Part shown: positions 45,631 through 56,143 of the stretch, in pieces | Position numbering within the stretch: the first letter of the stretch is position 1 | How the letters are laid out: each line of letters begins with the position of its first letter | Source of the DNA: Pseudomonadota bacterium | GTDB lineage: Bacteria > Pseudomonadota > Gammaproteobacteria > Steroidobacterales > Steroidobacteraceae | Reading direction: 5' to 3' | Assembly (NCBI GenBank): GCA_021822385.1 | Contig: JAKARC010000001.1 | Coordinates: 62,001-126,000 of the forward strand | Length of the DNA stretch: 64,000 nucleotides | Notes under the pieces: generated by a model | The model's database searches: none | What the model was told of the DNA's origin: nothing | What the model saw: only the letters and a program-made list of their open reading frames with translations | Translations under genes and position numbers: made by a program

Positions 45631-46419
45631 TCAGCGCAGGCTGCCCGGGATCAGCACGGGGTGCAAGCCGATGAGCCGCAGCTGGTGCCGGAAGCGATTG
45701 ATTTCCCATCGCTCGATGACCGGGCCGACGCGCACTTCGTACAGGGTTCTCGCGCCGTTGTGCACGGTATCGATGTGCGCCAGCGTGCCCAGGAAATTCA
45801 AATAAGACACTAACTTGCGCGCGCGCGCGCGGCTGCTGTACACGGCGGCCTGCAGGAAATAGCCGGCAAAGCGGGTCCGGCCGTTGGGACCGACGCCACG
45901 CACCCCGGGGGCACTCGGCGGCGGAACGCTCACCCGGAGCTTCGGCAGCAATTCGTAGAACGTGTAGTTCGTTGGCGGCACCACCACCGACCGCGCCAGC
46001 AAGCTGTCGCCGTGATCCGCTGCGGCGCTGATCAACGGGTGTGCCGCCCGATTCGGCCGCACAACTGTCGCGAGCCGCTGCGTCCGGGCCGCGCTCCACA
46101 TCGCGCGCTCGGCCGGCGCACTCTGCGGCGGCGTCGTGCCGCTGGCGGGCGCCCGGGACGCAGGGGGGACAACAGCGGGCGGTGGGGTTCGCGCCGATTT
46201 CAGGATCGGGTCGCTTGCCGTGTGCACGCGCGCAGACTCGTCGGCGTGGTGCAGGATCAGAAGTGCAACCGCACCGACCAGGATGGCGCCGGCGATTCCT
46301 CCCCACAGGAACTGGTGCAGGCCGCCCGTGTTGCCGGAGCGGCGTGCCCGGCTCGCCCCACGCGCCCGCCGCGCCCCGCGCGCGGCGCCCTTGTAATCAC
46401 GAGTGGTCAGTTGCGACAT
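45631..46419 (-). CDS. SPOR-domain (FtsN-like) membrane protein
   Basis: 262 residues. A short, very basic cytoplasmic N-terminus (GARRARGASRARRSG) is followed by one membrane helix (FLWGGIAGAILVGAVALLIL), a long Ala/Pro-rich periplasmic linker, and a C-terminal SPOR domain (FLQAAVYSSRARARKLVSYL through YEVRVGPVIER). SPOR domains bind denuded septal peptidoglycan, and proteins of this layout downstream of argS are FtsN-like division factors. It lies four bases after argS on the same strand and converges with the ntrX-like gene. Confidence 0.85.
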   Translation of the reverse strand: MSQLTTRDYKGAARGARRARGASRARRSGNTGGLHQFLWGGIAGAILVGAVALLILHHADESARVHTASDPILKSARTPPPAVVPPASRAPASGTTPPQSAPAERAMWSAARTQRLATVVRPNRAAHPLISAAADHGDSLLARSVVVPPTNYTFYELLPKLRVSVPPPSAPGVRGVGPNGRTRFAGYFLQAAVYSSRARARKLVSYLNFLGTLAHIDTVHNGARTLYEVRVGPVIERWEINRFRHQLRLIGLHPVLIPGSLR

Positions 46420-46423
46420 GGCG

Positions 46424-48178
46424 TTACATGCTCTCGGGCGCGTTCACGCTGAGCAGGGCAAGTCCATTGCGCAGCACCTGTTGCATGCCGATCACGAGAG
46501 CGAGCCGCGCATTACGCACCTTGGCGTCCTCGACGATGAACGTCGCGGCGTTGTAATAGGTGTGCAGCGCGTTGGCGAGATCGCGCAGGTAATGGACCAG
46601 CATGTGCGGCGCGCGATTCGTCGCCGCCTGCTCGAGCACCTCCGGAAAGCGCGTCACGCAGGCGAGCGCCGCCTGCTCGTGCGCACCGGTCAGCAGCGCC
46701 GCATGCGCCAGGCCTTCGCCACGATCGAAGGTGAGTCCACGCGCGGCGAGCTGCTTCAGCACACTCGCCACGCGCGCATGCGCATATTGGATGTAGTACA
46801 CGGGGTTCTCGTGGGTGCGCGATTTGGCGAGCTCCAGGTCGAAATCAAGCGGCTGCTCATGGCTGCGCATCAGGTAGAAGAGCCGGCAGGCGTCGTTACC
46901 GACTTCCGCGCGCAATTCGCGCAGGGTGACGAACTGGGCCTCGCGCTTGCCCATGGGGATCTTCTCGTCGCCGCGGAACAGACTTACGAACTGGATCAAG
47001 GTGACTTCCAGACACTCCCCCGGCTGACCCATGGCGGTCAGTCCGGCGCGCACCCGGGCGATGTAGCCGTGATGATCGGCACCGAGAATGTCGATCAGAC
47101 GCGCGAAGCCGCGCTCGCGCTTCTCCAGATGATAGGCGATGTCGGATGCAAAATAGGTCTTCTGACCATTCTCGCGCACTACCACGCGGTCCTTCTCGTC
47201 ACCGAATGCGGTGGCACGGAACCACAGCGCGCCCTGTGCGCGGTACAGCCAACCATCCTGCTCCAGGCGCGCGAGTACACGCTCGATCGCGCCGCTGCGC
47301 AGCAAGGTGCGCTCGGAATACCAGCGATCGAAGCGCACGCCGAACGCTGCCAGATCGTCCCGTATGTCCTCCAGCATGGCCGCGAGCGAGCGCTCGAGCA
47401 CGTTCTGGAACGCATCGGCACCGATCAGCTCGCGTGCCCGCGCGATCAGCGCGTCGATATAAACCTCTTTGTCTCCCTGCGGCGCGTCGGCCGGCAGTCC
47501 CGCCAGCACGTCGGCTGCCGCCCGCCGCAGGGTCTCGCCGACGGCGGTGCGCAGGTTCGCGGCGATGGCCCGCACGTAATCGCCGCGGTAGCCGTTTTCC
47601 GGGAAGGGCAGCGCTTCACCGCAGGCCTCGAGATAACGCATCCACACGCTGATGGCCAGGATATCGACCTGCCGCCCGGCGTCGTTGATGTAGTACTCGC
47701 GCGCGACATCGAAGCCCGTGGCCGCCAGGATGTTGGCTAGGGTTGCTCCGTACGCGGCCTGCCGTCCGTGGCCGACGTGCAACGGCCCAGTCGGGTTGGC
47801 CGACACGAACTCGACGATCACCCGCTCGTTGCCCCCCAGGCTCGAGTGCCCGTAGCGCTCGCCCTGGGCATGGATCTCGGCAAGCTCGGCCGCATAGGCG
47901 GCCGGGGCGAGGAAAAAATTGATGAACCCGGCACCGGCAATTTCGCTGCGCAGCACCAGGGGACTGTCCGGCAGCGACGCCACGATGCGCTGCGCCAGTG
48001 TGCGCGGCGGAGTGTGCGCAGCTTTTGCCAGGCGCAGCGCTACGTTCGTCGAAAAATCACCGTGGCGCGGGTCGCGGCAGCGCTCCACCGTTGCCGCCTG
48101 CGTATCGCCGCTGTGCGCGGCCAGCCCATCCAACGTGGCGAGCGCGGCGTTGAGAAGTTGCTCGAGGTGTTGCTTCAA
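46424..48178 (-). CDS. argS: Arginyl-tRNA synthetase
   Basis: 584 residues. The class I signature HVGHGRQAAYG follows FVSANPTGPL, characteristic of ArgS; an N-terminal additional domain (Add-1) precedes it and the C-terminal DALR anticodon-binding domain closes it with VHYLRDLANALHTYYNA. A KMSKS motif is not obvious, as in many ArgS; a GDEKIPMGKREAQFVTL segment lies in its place. Charges tRNA-Arg. Confidence 0.97.
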   Translation of the reverse strand: MKQHLEQLLNAALATLDGLAAHSGDTQAATVERCRDPRHGDFSTNVALRLAKAAHTPPRTLAQRIVASLPDSPLVLRSEIAGAGFINFFLAPAAYAAELAEIHAQGERYGHSSLGGNERVIVEFVSANPTGPLHVGHGRQAAYGATLANILAATGFDVAREYYINDAGRQVDILAISVWMRYLEACGEALPFPENGYRGDYVRAIAANLRTAVGETLRRAAADVLAGLPADAPQGDKEVYIDALIARARELIGADAFQNVLERSLAAMLEDIRDDLAAFGVRFDRWYSERTLLRSGAIERVLARLEQDGWLYRAQGALWFRATAFGDEKDRVVVRENGQKTYFASDIAYHLEKRERGFARLIDILGADHHGYIARVRAGLTAMGQPGECLEVTLIQFVSLFRGDEKIPMGKREAQFVTLRELRAEVGNDACRLFYLMRSHEQPLDFDLELAKSRTHENPVYYIQYAHARVASVLKQLAARGLTFDRGEGLAHAALLTGAHEQAALACVTRFPEVLEQAATNRAPHMLVHYLRDLANALHTYYNAATFIVEDAKVRNARLALVIGMQQVLRNGLALLSVNAPESM

Positions 48179-48271
48179 GGAAATCGGTATCCGGGATGCG
48201 CGGCAGCGGCCGATTTTACCCGAAACCTGCAGCGGCCGAACGCGTGCGGCGCAAACGGCGCCGCGCCGTGA

Positions 48272-50476
<2,205 letters not shown>

Positions 50477-50564
50477 TACAAATTATTGAAATTTAAGAAT
50501 AAATTTACTCTGAACGCCGTGTCGTCGCCGTCAACCGACAGGCTGCGGGCGCGTTGTACGAGGC
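50477..50564. promoter_or_regulatory. A/T-rich divergent promoter region between priA and the sigma factor operon
   Basis: The segment around 50477-50511 is almost free of G and C (runs such as ATTATTGAAATTTAAG and AATAAATTT), in strong contrast to its surroundings, and lies between the two divergent starts. It should hold promoter elements in one or both directions. No single -35/-10 pair stands out enough to be assigned. Confidence 0.45.
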
Positions 50565-51185
50565 ATGCCTGAGTCTGTTACGCTCGTCCCGCCTTATAGC
50601 ATGCCGGCCGCCGCGAGCCGCGACGTGGATTGTCCCAATTCGAATGCGCAGAGCACAGATCGCGCGCTCGGCCTGTTTCTGGCCAGCGTCGAGCTGAAGG
50701 CTTTTCGAATCGCCCGCGCGGCGCTGCGCCACGAGGATGATGCGCTTGACGCGGTGCAGGACGCGATGCTGCAGCTCGCGCGTGCCTACGCACGCCGGCC
50801 GCCGGAGCAGTGGAAGCCGCTGTTCTACCGGATTCTCGAGAATCGCATTCGCGACATGCAGCGGCGGCGCAGCGTGCGCAATCGAGTGATGTCGTGGCTG
50901 CCCTTCAGTGCGGATCCGGACGAGGGGTCCGATCCGGTTGCCGAGGCCGTCAGTCCGGCCCTGCCACCCTTGCGGCGGCTCGAACTCGATGAGACTCTCG
51001 CCCTGCTCGAGCAGGCCGTGGCGTCCCTGCCGCGCCGCCAGCAGCAGGTGTTTCTGCTGCGCACGCTCGAGGGGCTCGATGTCGCGGCGACGGCGCTCGC
51101 CATGGGCTGTTCTGAAGGCAGCGTCAAGACACATTACTTTCGTGCGCTGCGCGCGCTGCGCGCACGGTTGGGAGACCTGGAATGA
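50565..51185 (+). CDS. RNA polymerase sigma-70 family (ECF-type) sigma factor
   Basis: 206 residues. Region 2: FRIARAALRHEDDALDAVQDAMLQLARAY; region 4 helix-turn-helix near the end: LPRRQQQVFLLRTLEGLD with ALAMGCSEGSVKTHYFRAL. The linker between them is longer than in minimal ECF factors. The start is uncertain: a second Met at 50601 is possible and neither has a well-spaced ribosome-binding site. It heads a four-gene overlapping operon with a short anti-sigma-like membrane protein (DUF3619), a small exported protein and a DUF3106 protein, which suggests an envelope-related regulon. The target promoters are unknown. Confidence 0.88.
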   Translation: MPESVTLVPPYSMPAAASRDVDCPNSNAQSTDRALGLFLASVELKAFRIARAALRHEDDALDAVQDAMLQLARAYARRPPEQWKPLFYRILENRIRDMQRRRSVRNRVMSWLPFSADPDEGSDPVAEAVSPALPPLRRLELDETLALLEQAVASLPRRQQQVFLLRTLEGLDVAATALAMGCSEGSVKTHYFRALRALRARLGDLE

Positions 51186-51604
51186 CGGCACCGGGCGATA
51201 CCGGGCTCGGTTTCGAGCAACGTTTGCGGCAACTCCTTGCGCACAGCGAGTCCGGCGTGAGCGGACATGTGCGCTCGCGGTTGACCGAGGCCCGGCATGC
51301 GGCGTTGCGCAGTGCGCGCGCACACACCGACACGCGGCGGCCGCGTCTGCGCACCTGGCTGCCGGTCGCGGCCATGGCGGCGGCACTCGCGCTCGCCTGG
51401 TTGCGCGGACCGTTTCGCGCCACGCCTTCGCCTGGCGCCGGCGCCCGTGTCGTCACGGCCGCGGATATGCAGCTGCTGACGGATCGAGACGGACTGGCTC
51501 TGGTTGCGGAGGGCGATGGCGAGTTCTACGAGTGGGCGGTAGCTCGGGCGCGCAGCCACTCGACGCCCATCGGAACACGCGGACTCGCCGAGCATGGCGG
51601 TTGA
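51182..51604 (+). CDS. DUF3619 single-pass membrane protein, likely modulator of the sigma factor
   Basis: 140 residues. A cytoplasmic N-terminal helix-rich part (GFEQRLRQLLAHSESGVSG, VRSRLTEARHAAL) precedes one membrane helix (WLPVAAMAAALALAWLRG) and a short periplasmic tail with acidic MQLLTDRDGLAL and EFYEWAV, typical of DUF3619. The ATGA overlap with the sigma factor gene and the single-helix layout are reminiscent of anti-sigma factors. That role is inference; DUF3619 has no established function. Confidence 0.78.
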   Translation: MTAPGDTGLGFEQRLRQLLAHSESGVSGHVRSRLTEARHAALRSARAHTDTRRPRLRTWLPVAAMAAALALAWLRGPFRATPSPGAGARVVTAADMQLLTDRDGLALVAEGDGEFYEWAVARARSHSTPIGTRGLAEHGG

Positions 51605-51878
51605 GCGTTGCCGTGAGCGCATTGCTGTCATGTTGCTCGCCGTTGCGTGCTGCCTGCCGGCGCAGGCCGCGGCACCGCCGGCACGGCAGCGCAAGCGGTC
51701 GCCGGCGCCGCTGTCCCTGTTGGAATTTCTCGGCGGCCATAATCCGATGAATGCTGCGCACAAGGCCGCAGACGGTCGCTGGCTGCAGTTTCTCTCGCAG
51801 CTCGATCTGCACAAGAAGACGCCGGTTGCGCGGCCGCCGGCACCGCACTCCGACGCACATCAGGAGCACAAACGATGA
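51594..51878 (+). CDS. Small exported protein of the sigma factor operon
   Basis: 94 residues with a clear signal peptide (MAVERCRERIAVMLLAVACC, then cleavage after an AQAA-like site). The mature part is short and hydrophilic, with an LSLLEFLGGHNP segment and a basic, Pro/His-rich end. The family is not recognised by name, but small proteins carrying a LLEFLG motif occur at this place in sigma factor/DUF3106 operons of related bacteria. It overlaps DUF3619 by 11 bases and the next gene by four. Confidence 0.68.
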   Translation: MAVERCRERIAVMLLAVACCLPAQAAAPPARQRKRSPAPLSLLEFLGGHNPMNAAHKAADGRWLQFLSQLDLHKKTPVARPPAPHSDAHQEHKR

Positions 51879-52474
51879 GTAGACGATGCTGCATCGCCGT
51901 GCTCGCGGTGTCGTTTGCGCTGGCGCCGGCCTGGGGCGCTACCCCGAAGCCGCCGCGATCGCCCGTGCCGTGGTCGATGCTTTCACCGGCGCAGCAGCGC
52001 TTGCTCGCGCAGCTGCACGCGCGTTGGGCGCACCTGCCGAGTGCGCGCCAGCGCGCGCTGGCGCGCGGGAGTCGGATCTGGCTGCACATGTCTGCAGCGC
52101 AACGCCGCGAAGCGCGCCAACGCTTTCGCAAGTGGCGGCGGATGACCCCGCAGCAGCGGGCGTTGCTGCGGCGCCGGTGGCGGCAGTTTCGCGCGCTGCC
52201 GCCGTCGCAGCGCGCGGCGATCCGTCGCAGCTTTCGCCAGTTCGAGCGTCTGCCGGCCTGGCGGCGGCGGCTGCTGCGCCAGCGCTGGCAGGCGGCCACC
52301 CCGGCGCAGCGCCAAATGATGATTGCGCGCATGCGCCAGCGCATGCTGCAGCAACGGGTGCGCGAGCGCATGCTGCGGCCGACCCCGTCGTTCGGTTTCA
52401 GGCGATTCCACGGCGGCATCCCCCGCGGCATGCCGCGCCGGATGCTCATGCCGCCACGCCTGCCGCGGCGTTGA
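51875..52474 (+). CDS. Exported DUF3106 protein, Arg/Gln-rich
   Basis: 199 residues. A signal peptide (CCIAVLAVSFALAPAWGA) is followed by five or so imperfect helical repeats of about 18-20 residues, each built on a W/F-x-x-LPP-x-Q-R or MTPQQRALLRRRWRQF pattern, then an Arg/Met/Pro-rich tail. This is the DUF3106 composition: extremely basic and predicted to be periplasmic. It recalls the Arg/Glu/Gln-rich metal or envelope-stress proteins of the CpxP/RcnB type but has no clear metal site. A competing long frame at 51886-52494 is an Ala-rich shadow. It is translationally coupled to the preceding gene. Confidence 0.8.
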   Translation: MSRRCCIAVLAVSFALAPAWGATPKPPRSPVPWSMLSPAQQRLLAQLHARWAHLPSARQRALARGSRIWLHMSAAQRREARQRFRKWRRMTPQQRALLRRRWRQFRALPPSQRAAIRRSFRQFERLPAWRRRLLRQRWQAATPAQRQMMIARMRQRMLQQRVRERMLRPTPSFGFRRFHGGIPRGMPRRMLMPPRLPRR

Positions 52475-52490
52475 CGGGCGCTCGTGGCGG

Positions 52491-53879
52491 CTAGATCGCC
52501 TTGACCGCCTGGATGAGCTCGGCGGCGGCCTTTTGCGCGTCGCCGTAGAGCATGCGCGTGTTGTCGAGGTAGAACAGCATGTTTTCGATGCCCGAGAACC
52601 CGGTGCCCTGCCCACGCTTGATGACGATGACGTTCTTGGCGCGGTCGGCATTGAGGATGGGCATGCCGTAGATGGGGCTCGACTTGTCGGTCCGCGCCGA
52701 GGGATTGACCACGTCGTTGGCGCCAATGATCAGCGCCACGTCGGTGGTGTCGAATTCGGCGTTGATGTCGTCCATGTCGCCGATCAGATCGTAGGGTACG
52801 CCGGCTTCCGCGAGCAGCACGTTCATGTGTCCGGGCATGCGTCCGGCCACCGGGTGGATTGCAAAGCGCACTGTCACGCCACGCTCGATCAACAGTTGAC
52901 ACAACTCCCAGACCTTGTGCTGGGCCTGTGCCACCGCCATGCCATAGCCCGGCACGACGATCACTTTCTCGGCGTAGGCCATCATCACGCCGGCGTCGGC
53001 CGCCTCGATGGGCTTGAGTGCCCCGGTGATCGAGCCAGTCGCGACTGCGCCTTCGCCGAAATTGGCGAACAGCACGTTGGCCAGGGAGCGGTTCATCGCC
53101 TTGGCCATCAGCTGGGTGAGCAACGTACCGGCGGCACCGACCACCATGCCGGCGATGATCATGGCCGCGTTGCCGAGCACAAAGCCCTCGAAGGCGACCG
53201 CAAGCCCGGTGCAGGCGTTATAGAGTGAGATCACGACCGGCATGTCGGCGCCGCCGATCGGCACGGTGATGAGCACGCCGAATACGAGCGCAAGCGCAAA
53301 GAAAGCGATCACCAGCTGCGGCGGCGCCGCGCCGTGTCGCGCCATCACCCATGCGCCGAGCGCGACGGTGACGAGCAACACGAGGAAGTTGACGATTTGT
53401 TGGCTACGATAACGCAGCGACCTGCCGATCAGGCCCTGTAGTTTTGCGAACGCGATCAGGCTGCCGCTGAAGGACACCGCACCGATCAGTGCCCCGATCA
53501 CCGCCAGCACGACGGGCGCCGCGGCGAACGGCCGGCCGCGTATCAGTTCCTGGCAGGCGATCGCGGCCGCCGCGCCGCCGCCCATGCCATTGTAGAGCGC
53601 GACCATCTGCGGCATTGCCGTCATCGGCACCCGCCGCCCGCTCCACCACGCCGCGATCCCGCCAAGGAAGATTGCCGTCAGGATCAGGATGTCATTGTGC
53701 ATCCCCGGTGACAGGAATGTGACCAGCCCGGCGATCAACATGCCGACGCCTGCCCACACAATCCCGCCGCGCGCCCCCTTGGGCGAGCTCATGCGCTTCA
53801 AGCCGATGATGAACAGGAGCGCGGCGATGAAATACACCGCCTGGATCACAGCGCCGCGCGCCGACGCCAGCGCGCTCAT
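52491..53879 (-). CDS. pntB: NAD(P) transhydrogenase subunit beta
   Basis: 462 residues. Eight to nine membrane helices (AAVIQAVYFIAALLFIIGLKRM onward) form domain II, followed by the NADP(H)-binding domain III with VPGYGMAVAQAQHKVWEL, INAEFDTTDVALIIGANDVVNP and GYAGVENPLF-like GFSGIENMLFYL. The complex uses the proton gradient to reduce NADP+ with NADH. It overlaps the upstream pntAb by four bases. Confidence 0.96.
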   Translation of the reverse strand: MSALASARGAVIQAVYFIAALLFIIGLKRMSSPKGARGGIVWAGVGMLIAGLVTFLSPGMHNDILILTAIFLGGIAAWWSGRRVPMTAMPQMVALYNGMGGGAAAAIACQELIRGRPFAAAPVVLAVIGALIGAVSFSGSLIAFAKLQGLIGRSLRYRSQQIVNFLVLLVTVALGAWVMARHGAAPPQLVIAFFALALVFGVLITVPIGGADMPVVISLYNACTGLAVAFEGFVLGNAAMIIAGMVVGAAGTLLTQLMAKAMNRSLANVLFANFGEGAVATGSITGALKPIEAADAGVMMAYAEKVIVVPGYGMAVAQAQHKVWELCQLLIERGVTVRFAIHPVAGRMPGHMNVLLAEAGVPYDLIGDMDDINAEFDTTDVALIIGANDVVNPSARTDKSSPIYGMPILNADRAKNVIVIKRGQGTGFSGIENMLFYLDNTRMLYGDAQKAAAELIQAVKAI

Positions 53880-54178
53880 GCTTTGCCGCCTTTGCGCTTG
53901 TCCTGAGTCGACTTGAACATCTCGAGCATGCGCTCAGTGGAGACATAGCCGCCAACCACGTTGCCGGAGGCGAGCAGTACGCCAATGAAGCCGATCGTGC
54001 GCTCGAGCGGCGTATGCGCGTTGCCGAGTGCGACCATGGCACCCACCAGCACGATGCCGTGCACGAAATTCGAACCGGACATCAGCGGCGTGTGCAGGAT
54101 CACCGGCACGCGCGCGATGATCTCGTAGCCGGTGAATGCCGCCAGCATGAAAATATACAGAGCGATGATTCCGGTCAT
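53876..54178 (-). CDS. pntAb: NAD(P) transhydrogenase subunit alpha part 2 (membrane part)
   Basis: 100 residues, containing three membrane helices (IIALYIFMLAAFTGYEII, FVHGIVLVGAMVALG, IGFIGVLLASGNVVGGYV). This is the membrane portion that in E. coli is fused to the alpha subunit; here the alpha subunit is split in two, as in Rhodospirillum. The C-terminus is basic (FKSTQDKRKGGKA). It lies between pntAa (22 bases) and pntB (4-base overlap). Confidence 0.95.
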   Translation of the reverse strand: MTGIIALYIFMLAAFTGYEIIARVPVILHTPLMSGSNFVHGIVLVGAMVALGNAHTPLERTIGFIGVLLASGNVVGGYVSTERMLEMFKSTQDKRKGGKA

Positions 54179-54200
54179 GATCTCCCCAATGCGCGGCAGT

Positions 54201-55325
54201 TCAGCCCGCGATCGCCGTGCGGGTCGGTTCGTGGCGGATTTCCCCGGCGTGCGTCAGGCACGCGGCGCGGAAGACCTCGTCGTCCCAGTTGATCTCGAGC
54301 GCCCCGTGGTTGAGCGCCGGTGTCAGGAAGTTCAGCAGATTGCGCGCGTACATTTCGCTCGCATTGTAGGCGAGGGCGGCGGCGAGGTTGACCGGCCCGA
54401 TCACCTGCACGCCCTGATGCACGATCGTCTGCCCGGCCTGCGTCAGCTCGCAATTGCCGCCCTGCTCGGCCACCAGGTCGACCAGCACCGACCCGGGCCG
54501 CATCCGCTCGAGCGCGGCGCGCCGGATGATCTTGGGGGCTGGCCGCCCGGGAACGGCCGCGGTGCTGATCACCGCATCGGCGGCGGCGATACGCGCCTCG
54601 AGAACTTCCTGCTGCGTGTGCAGCTCCGCCGCCGTGAGTTCGCGGGCGTACCCGCCGCTGCCCTCGGCACTGACACCCGTGTCGACGAATTTCGCGCCGA
54701 GCGACTTGACCTGTTCGCGCGTCGCGCCGCGAACATCGTAGGCCTCTACCACGGCGCCGAGGCGCCGCGCCGTGGCGATGGCCTGCAGTCCCGCAACGCC
54801 CGCCCCAATGACCAGCACCTGGGCCGGACGGATGGTGCCGGCGGCCGTGGTGAGCATGGGCAGAAACTTCTGCAGGTGATCGGCCGCGATGAGCGCCGCC
54901 TTGTAGCCGGCAACGGCCGCTTGCGAGGACAGCGCATCCATCGACTGGGCGCGGGAAATGCGCGGAATGAGTTCCATGGCGAAGCTGGTGATGCCGCCAC
55001 GCTGCAGGGCCAGAATCTCCTCGCGCCGGGCATGGGGCTGCAGGAACCCGACCAGGACGGCGCTCGCCTTGAGCGCGCCGATCTGCGCGGCCGTGAGCGG
55101 TTGCACGCTGAGCAGCACGTCGGCCTGAGCGAGCACCTCTGCCGCATCACCCCATCCGACGCCGTGATATGCCGTATCCGGAAAGTTGGCGCGCTCGCCC
55201 GCGCCGCGCTCGAGCAGAATCCGCACTCCCGCGCGCAGGAATTTCTCCGCCACTTCCGGCACCAAGCTGACCCGGGTCTCGCGCGGTGCGATTTCACGCA
55301 GCGCGCCGATGGTGATTGGCATCAA
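54201..55325 (-). CDS. pntAa: NAD(P) transhydrogenase subunit alpha part 1 (NAD-binding)
   Basis: 374 residues; a cytoplasmic NAD(H)-binding domain I with the AlaDh/PNT fold: ETRVSLVPEVAEKFLRAGV at the N-terminus and VLVIGAGVAGLQAIATARRLGA as the NAD-binding loop, preceded by MLTTAAGTIRPA. The C-terminal membrane segment of the E. coli PntA is absent and is encoded separately by the next gene. It heads the pntAa-pntAb-pntB operon. Confidence 0.96.
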   Translation of the reverse strand: MMPITIGALREIAPRETRVSLVPEVAEKFLRAGVRILLERGAGERANFPDTAYHGVGWGDAAEVLAQADVLLSVQPLTAAQIGALKASAVLVGFLQPHARREEILALQRGGITSFAMELIPRISRAQSMDALSSQAAVAGYKAALIAADHLQKFLPMLTTAAGTIRPAQVLVIGAGVAGLQAIATARRLGAVVEAYDVRGATREQVKSLGAKFVDTGVSAEGSGGYARELTAAELHTQQEVLEARIAAADAVISTAAVPGRPAPKIIRRAALERMRPGSVLVDLVAEQGGNCELTQAGQTIVHQGVQVIGPVNLAAALAYNASEMYARNLLNFLTPALNHGALEINWDDEVFRAACLTHAGEIRHEPTRTAIAG

Positions 55326-55400
55326 TGTTCCTCGTACCGCCGCTATCGCCCCGATGAAGGGGTCTGGGCCCCTTGAGCGCCTACCCTACACGTTGGCACA

Positions 55401-55430
55401 TTGAACTCAAGCATATTCTTGCCGTAATCT
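55401..55430 (+). promoter_or_regulatory. Weak candidate promoter of the HNH gene
   Basis: TTGAAC at 55401-55406 and TAATCT at 55425-55430 are separated by 18 bases and lie only ten bases before the ATG at 55441. No ribosome-binding site is visible, so transcription from here would give a nearly leaderless mRNA. Both hexamers are imperfect. Confidence 0.25.
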
Positions 55431-55440
55431 TACACCCGTC

Positions 55441-56115
55441 ATGATGGGCATAGACCTCGATCGGGCCGACCACGGTGTGATCGGTGACCTGCGGATCATC
55501 CCGGCCACGGCGGCACGCGGGCTCTCGCAACTCGTCCTGCGCGCGGATGTGTCGGGCATGCCGCTCGAGTGGATCGATTACAAGGAGGCCGCCCGGTTGT
55601 ATACGCAGGGGCAGGTGGCTTATACCTGCGGGAGCCGTCTGTACACGCTGTTCGGTGGCATCAATGCATGCACCGGGCGGCGCACCGCGCTTGAGATAAA
55701 CTCCATCGTCGCCACGGTGGGACACAGCGGCAACCCGGGCAGCACGCGCCATGACTACGTGCCGCCGCTGAACAATCAGACGCTCTTTCGCCGCGATGCG
55801 CACTTGTGCTTGTATTGCGGTCTGCGGTTTCCGGCGCGCGAACTCTCGCGCGATCACGTGCGGCCATTCAGTCAGGGGGGGCTCGATATCTGGACCAACG
55901 TCGTGACGGCGTGCCGGCGCTGCAACAACCAGAAGGCCTCGCGTACCCCGGAGCAGGCCCGGATGCAATTGATTGCCGTGCCGTTCACACCCACGTACGC
56001 CGAGTACGTCTTTCTGAAGGGCCGGCGCGTGCTGGCGGATCAGATGCAGTACCTGCTGGCGCACTTCCCACGGTCAAGCCCCCTGCACGACCGCATCCAG
56101 CGCTGGTTGAGCTGA
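55441..56115 (+). CDS. HNH endonuclease-family protein
   Basis: 224 residues. The C-terminal half holds an HNH nuclease with zinc ribbon: CLYC (residues 123-126), RDHVRPFSQGG (Asp-His core), WTNVVTACRRCNNQKA with Asn and the second Cys pair. The N-terminal ~115 residues are a beta-rich part without known motif, including WIDYKEAARLYTQG. This layout is common in housekeeping-like HNH proteins of gammaproteobacteria, whose substrate is unknown. A 5'-3' exonuclease gene follows after 28 bases, making a possible two-nuclease unit. No methylase is adjacent, so it is not an obvious restriction system. Confidence 0.85.
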   Translation: MMGIDLDRADHGVIGDLRIIPATAARGLSQLVLRADVSGMPLEWIDYKEAARLYTQGQVAYTCGSRLYTLFGGINACTGRRTALEINSIVATVGHSGNPGSTRHDYVPPLNNQTLFRRDAHLCLYCGLRFPARELSRDHVRPFSQGGLDIWTNVVTACRRCNNQKASRTPEQARMQLIAVPFTPTYAEYVFLKGRRVLADQMQYLLAHFPRSSPLHDRIQRWLS

Positions 56116-56143
56116 GGCCGGCCGGATCGCGCCGGCCGCGGGC

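Noticed and set aside
51886-52494. Long plus-strand frame overlapping the DUF3106 gene
   Set aside because: Ala/Arg/Pro-rich shadow caused by the high-GC, repetitive DUF3106 sequence, which itself has a signal peptide and coupled start.
51628-52902. 424-residue minus-strand frame opposite the sigma factor operon and pntB end
   Set aside because: Arg/His-rich shadow of two real genes; no domain or ribosome-binding site.
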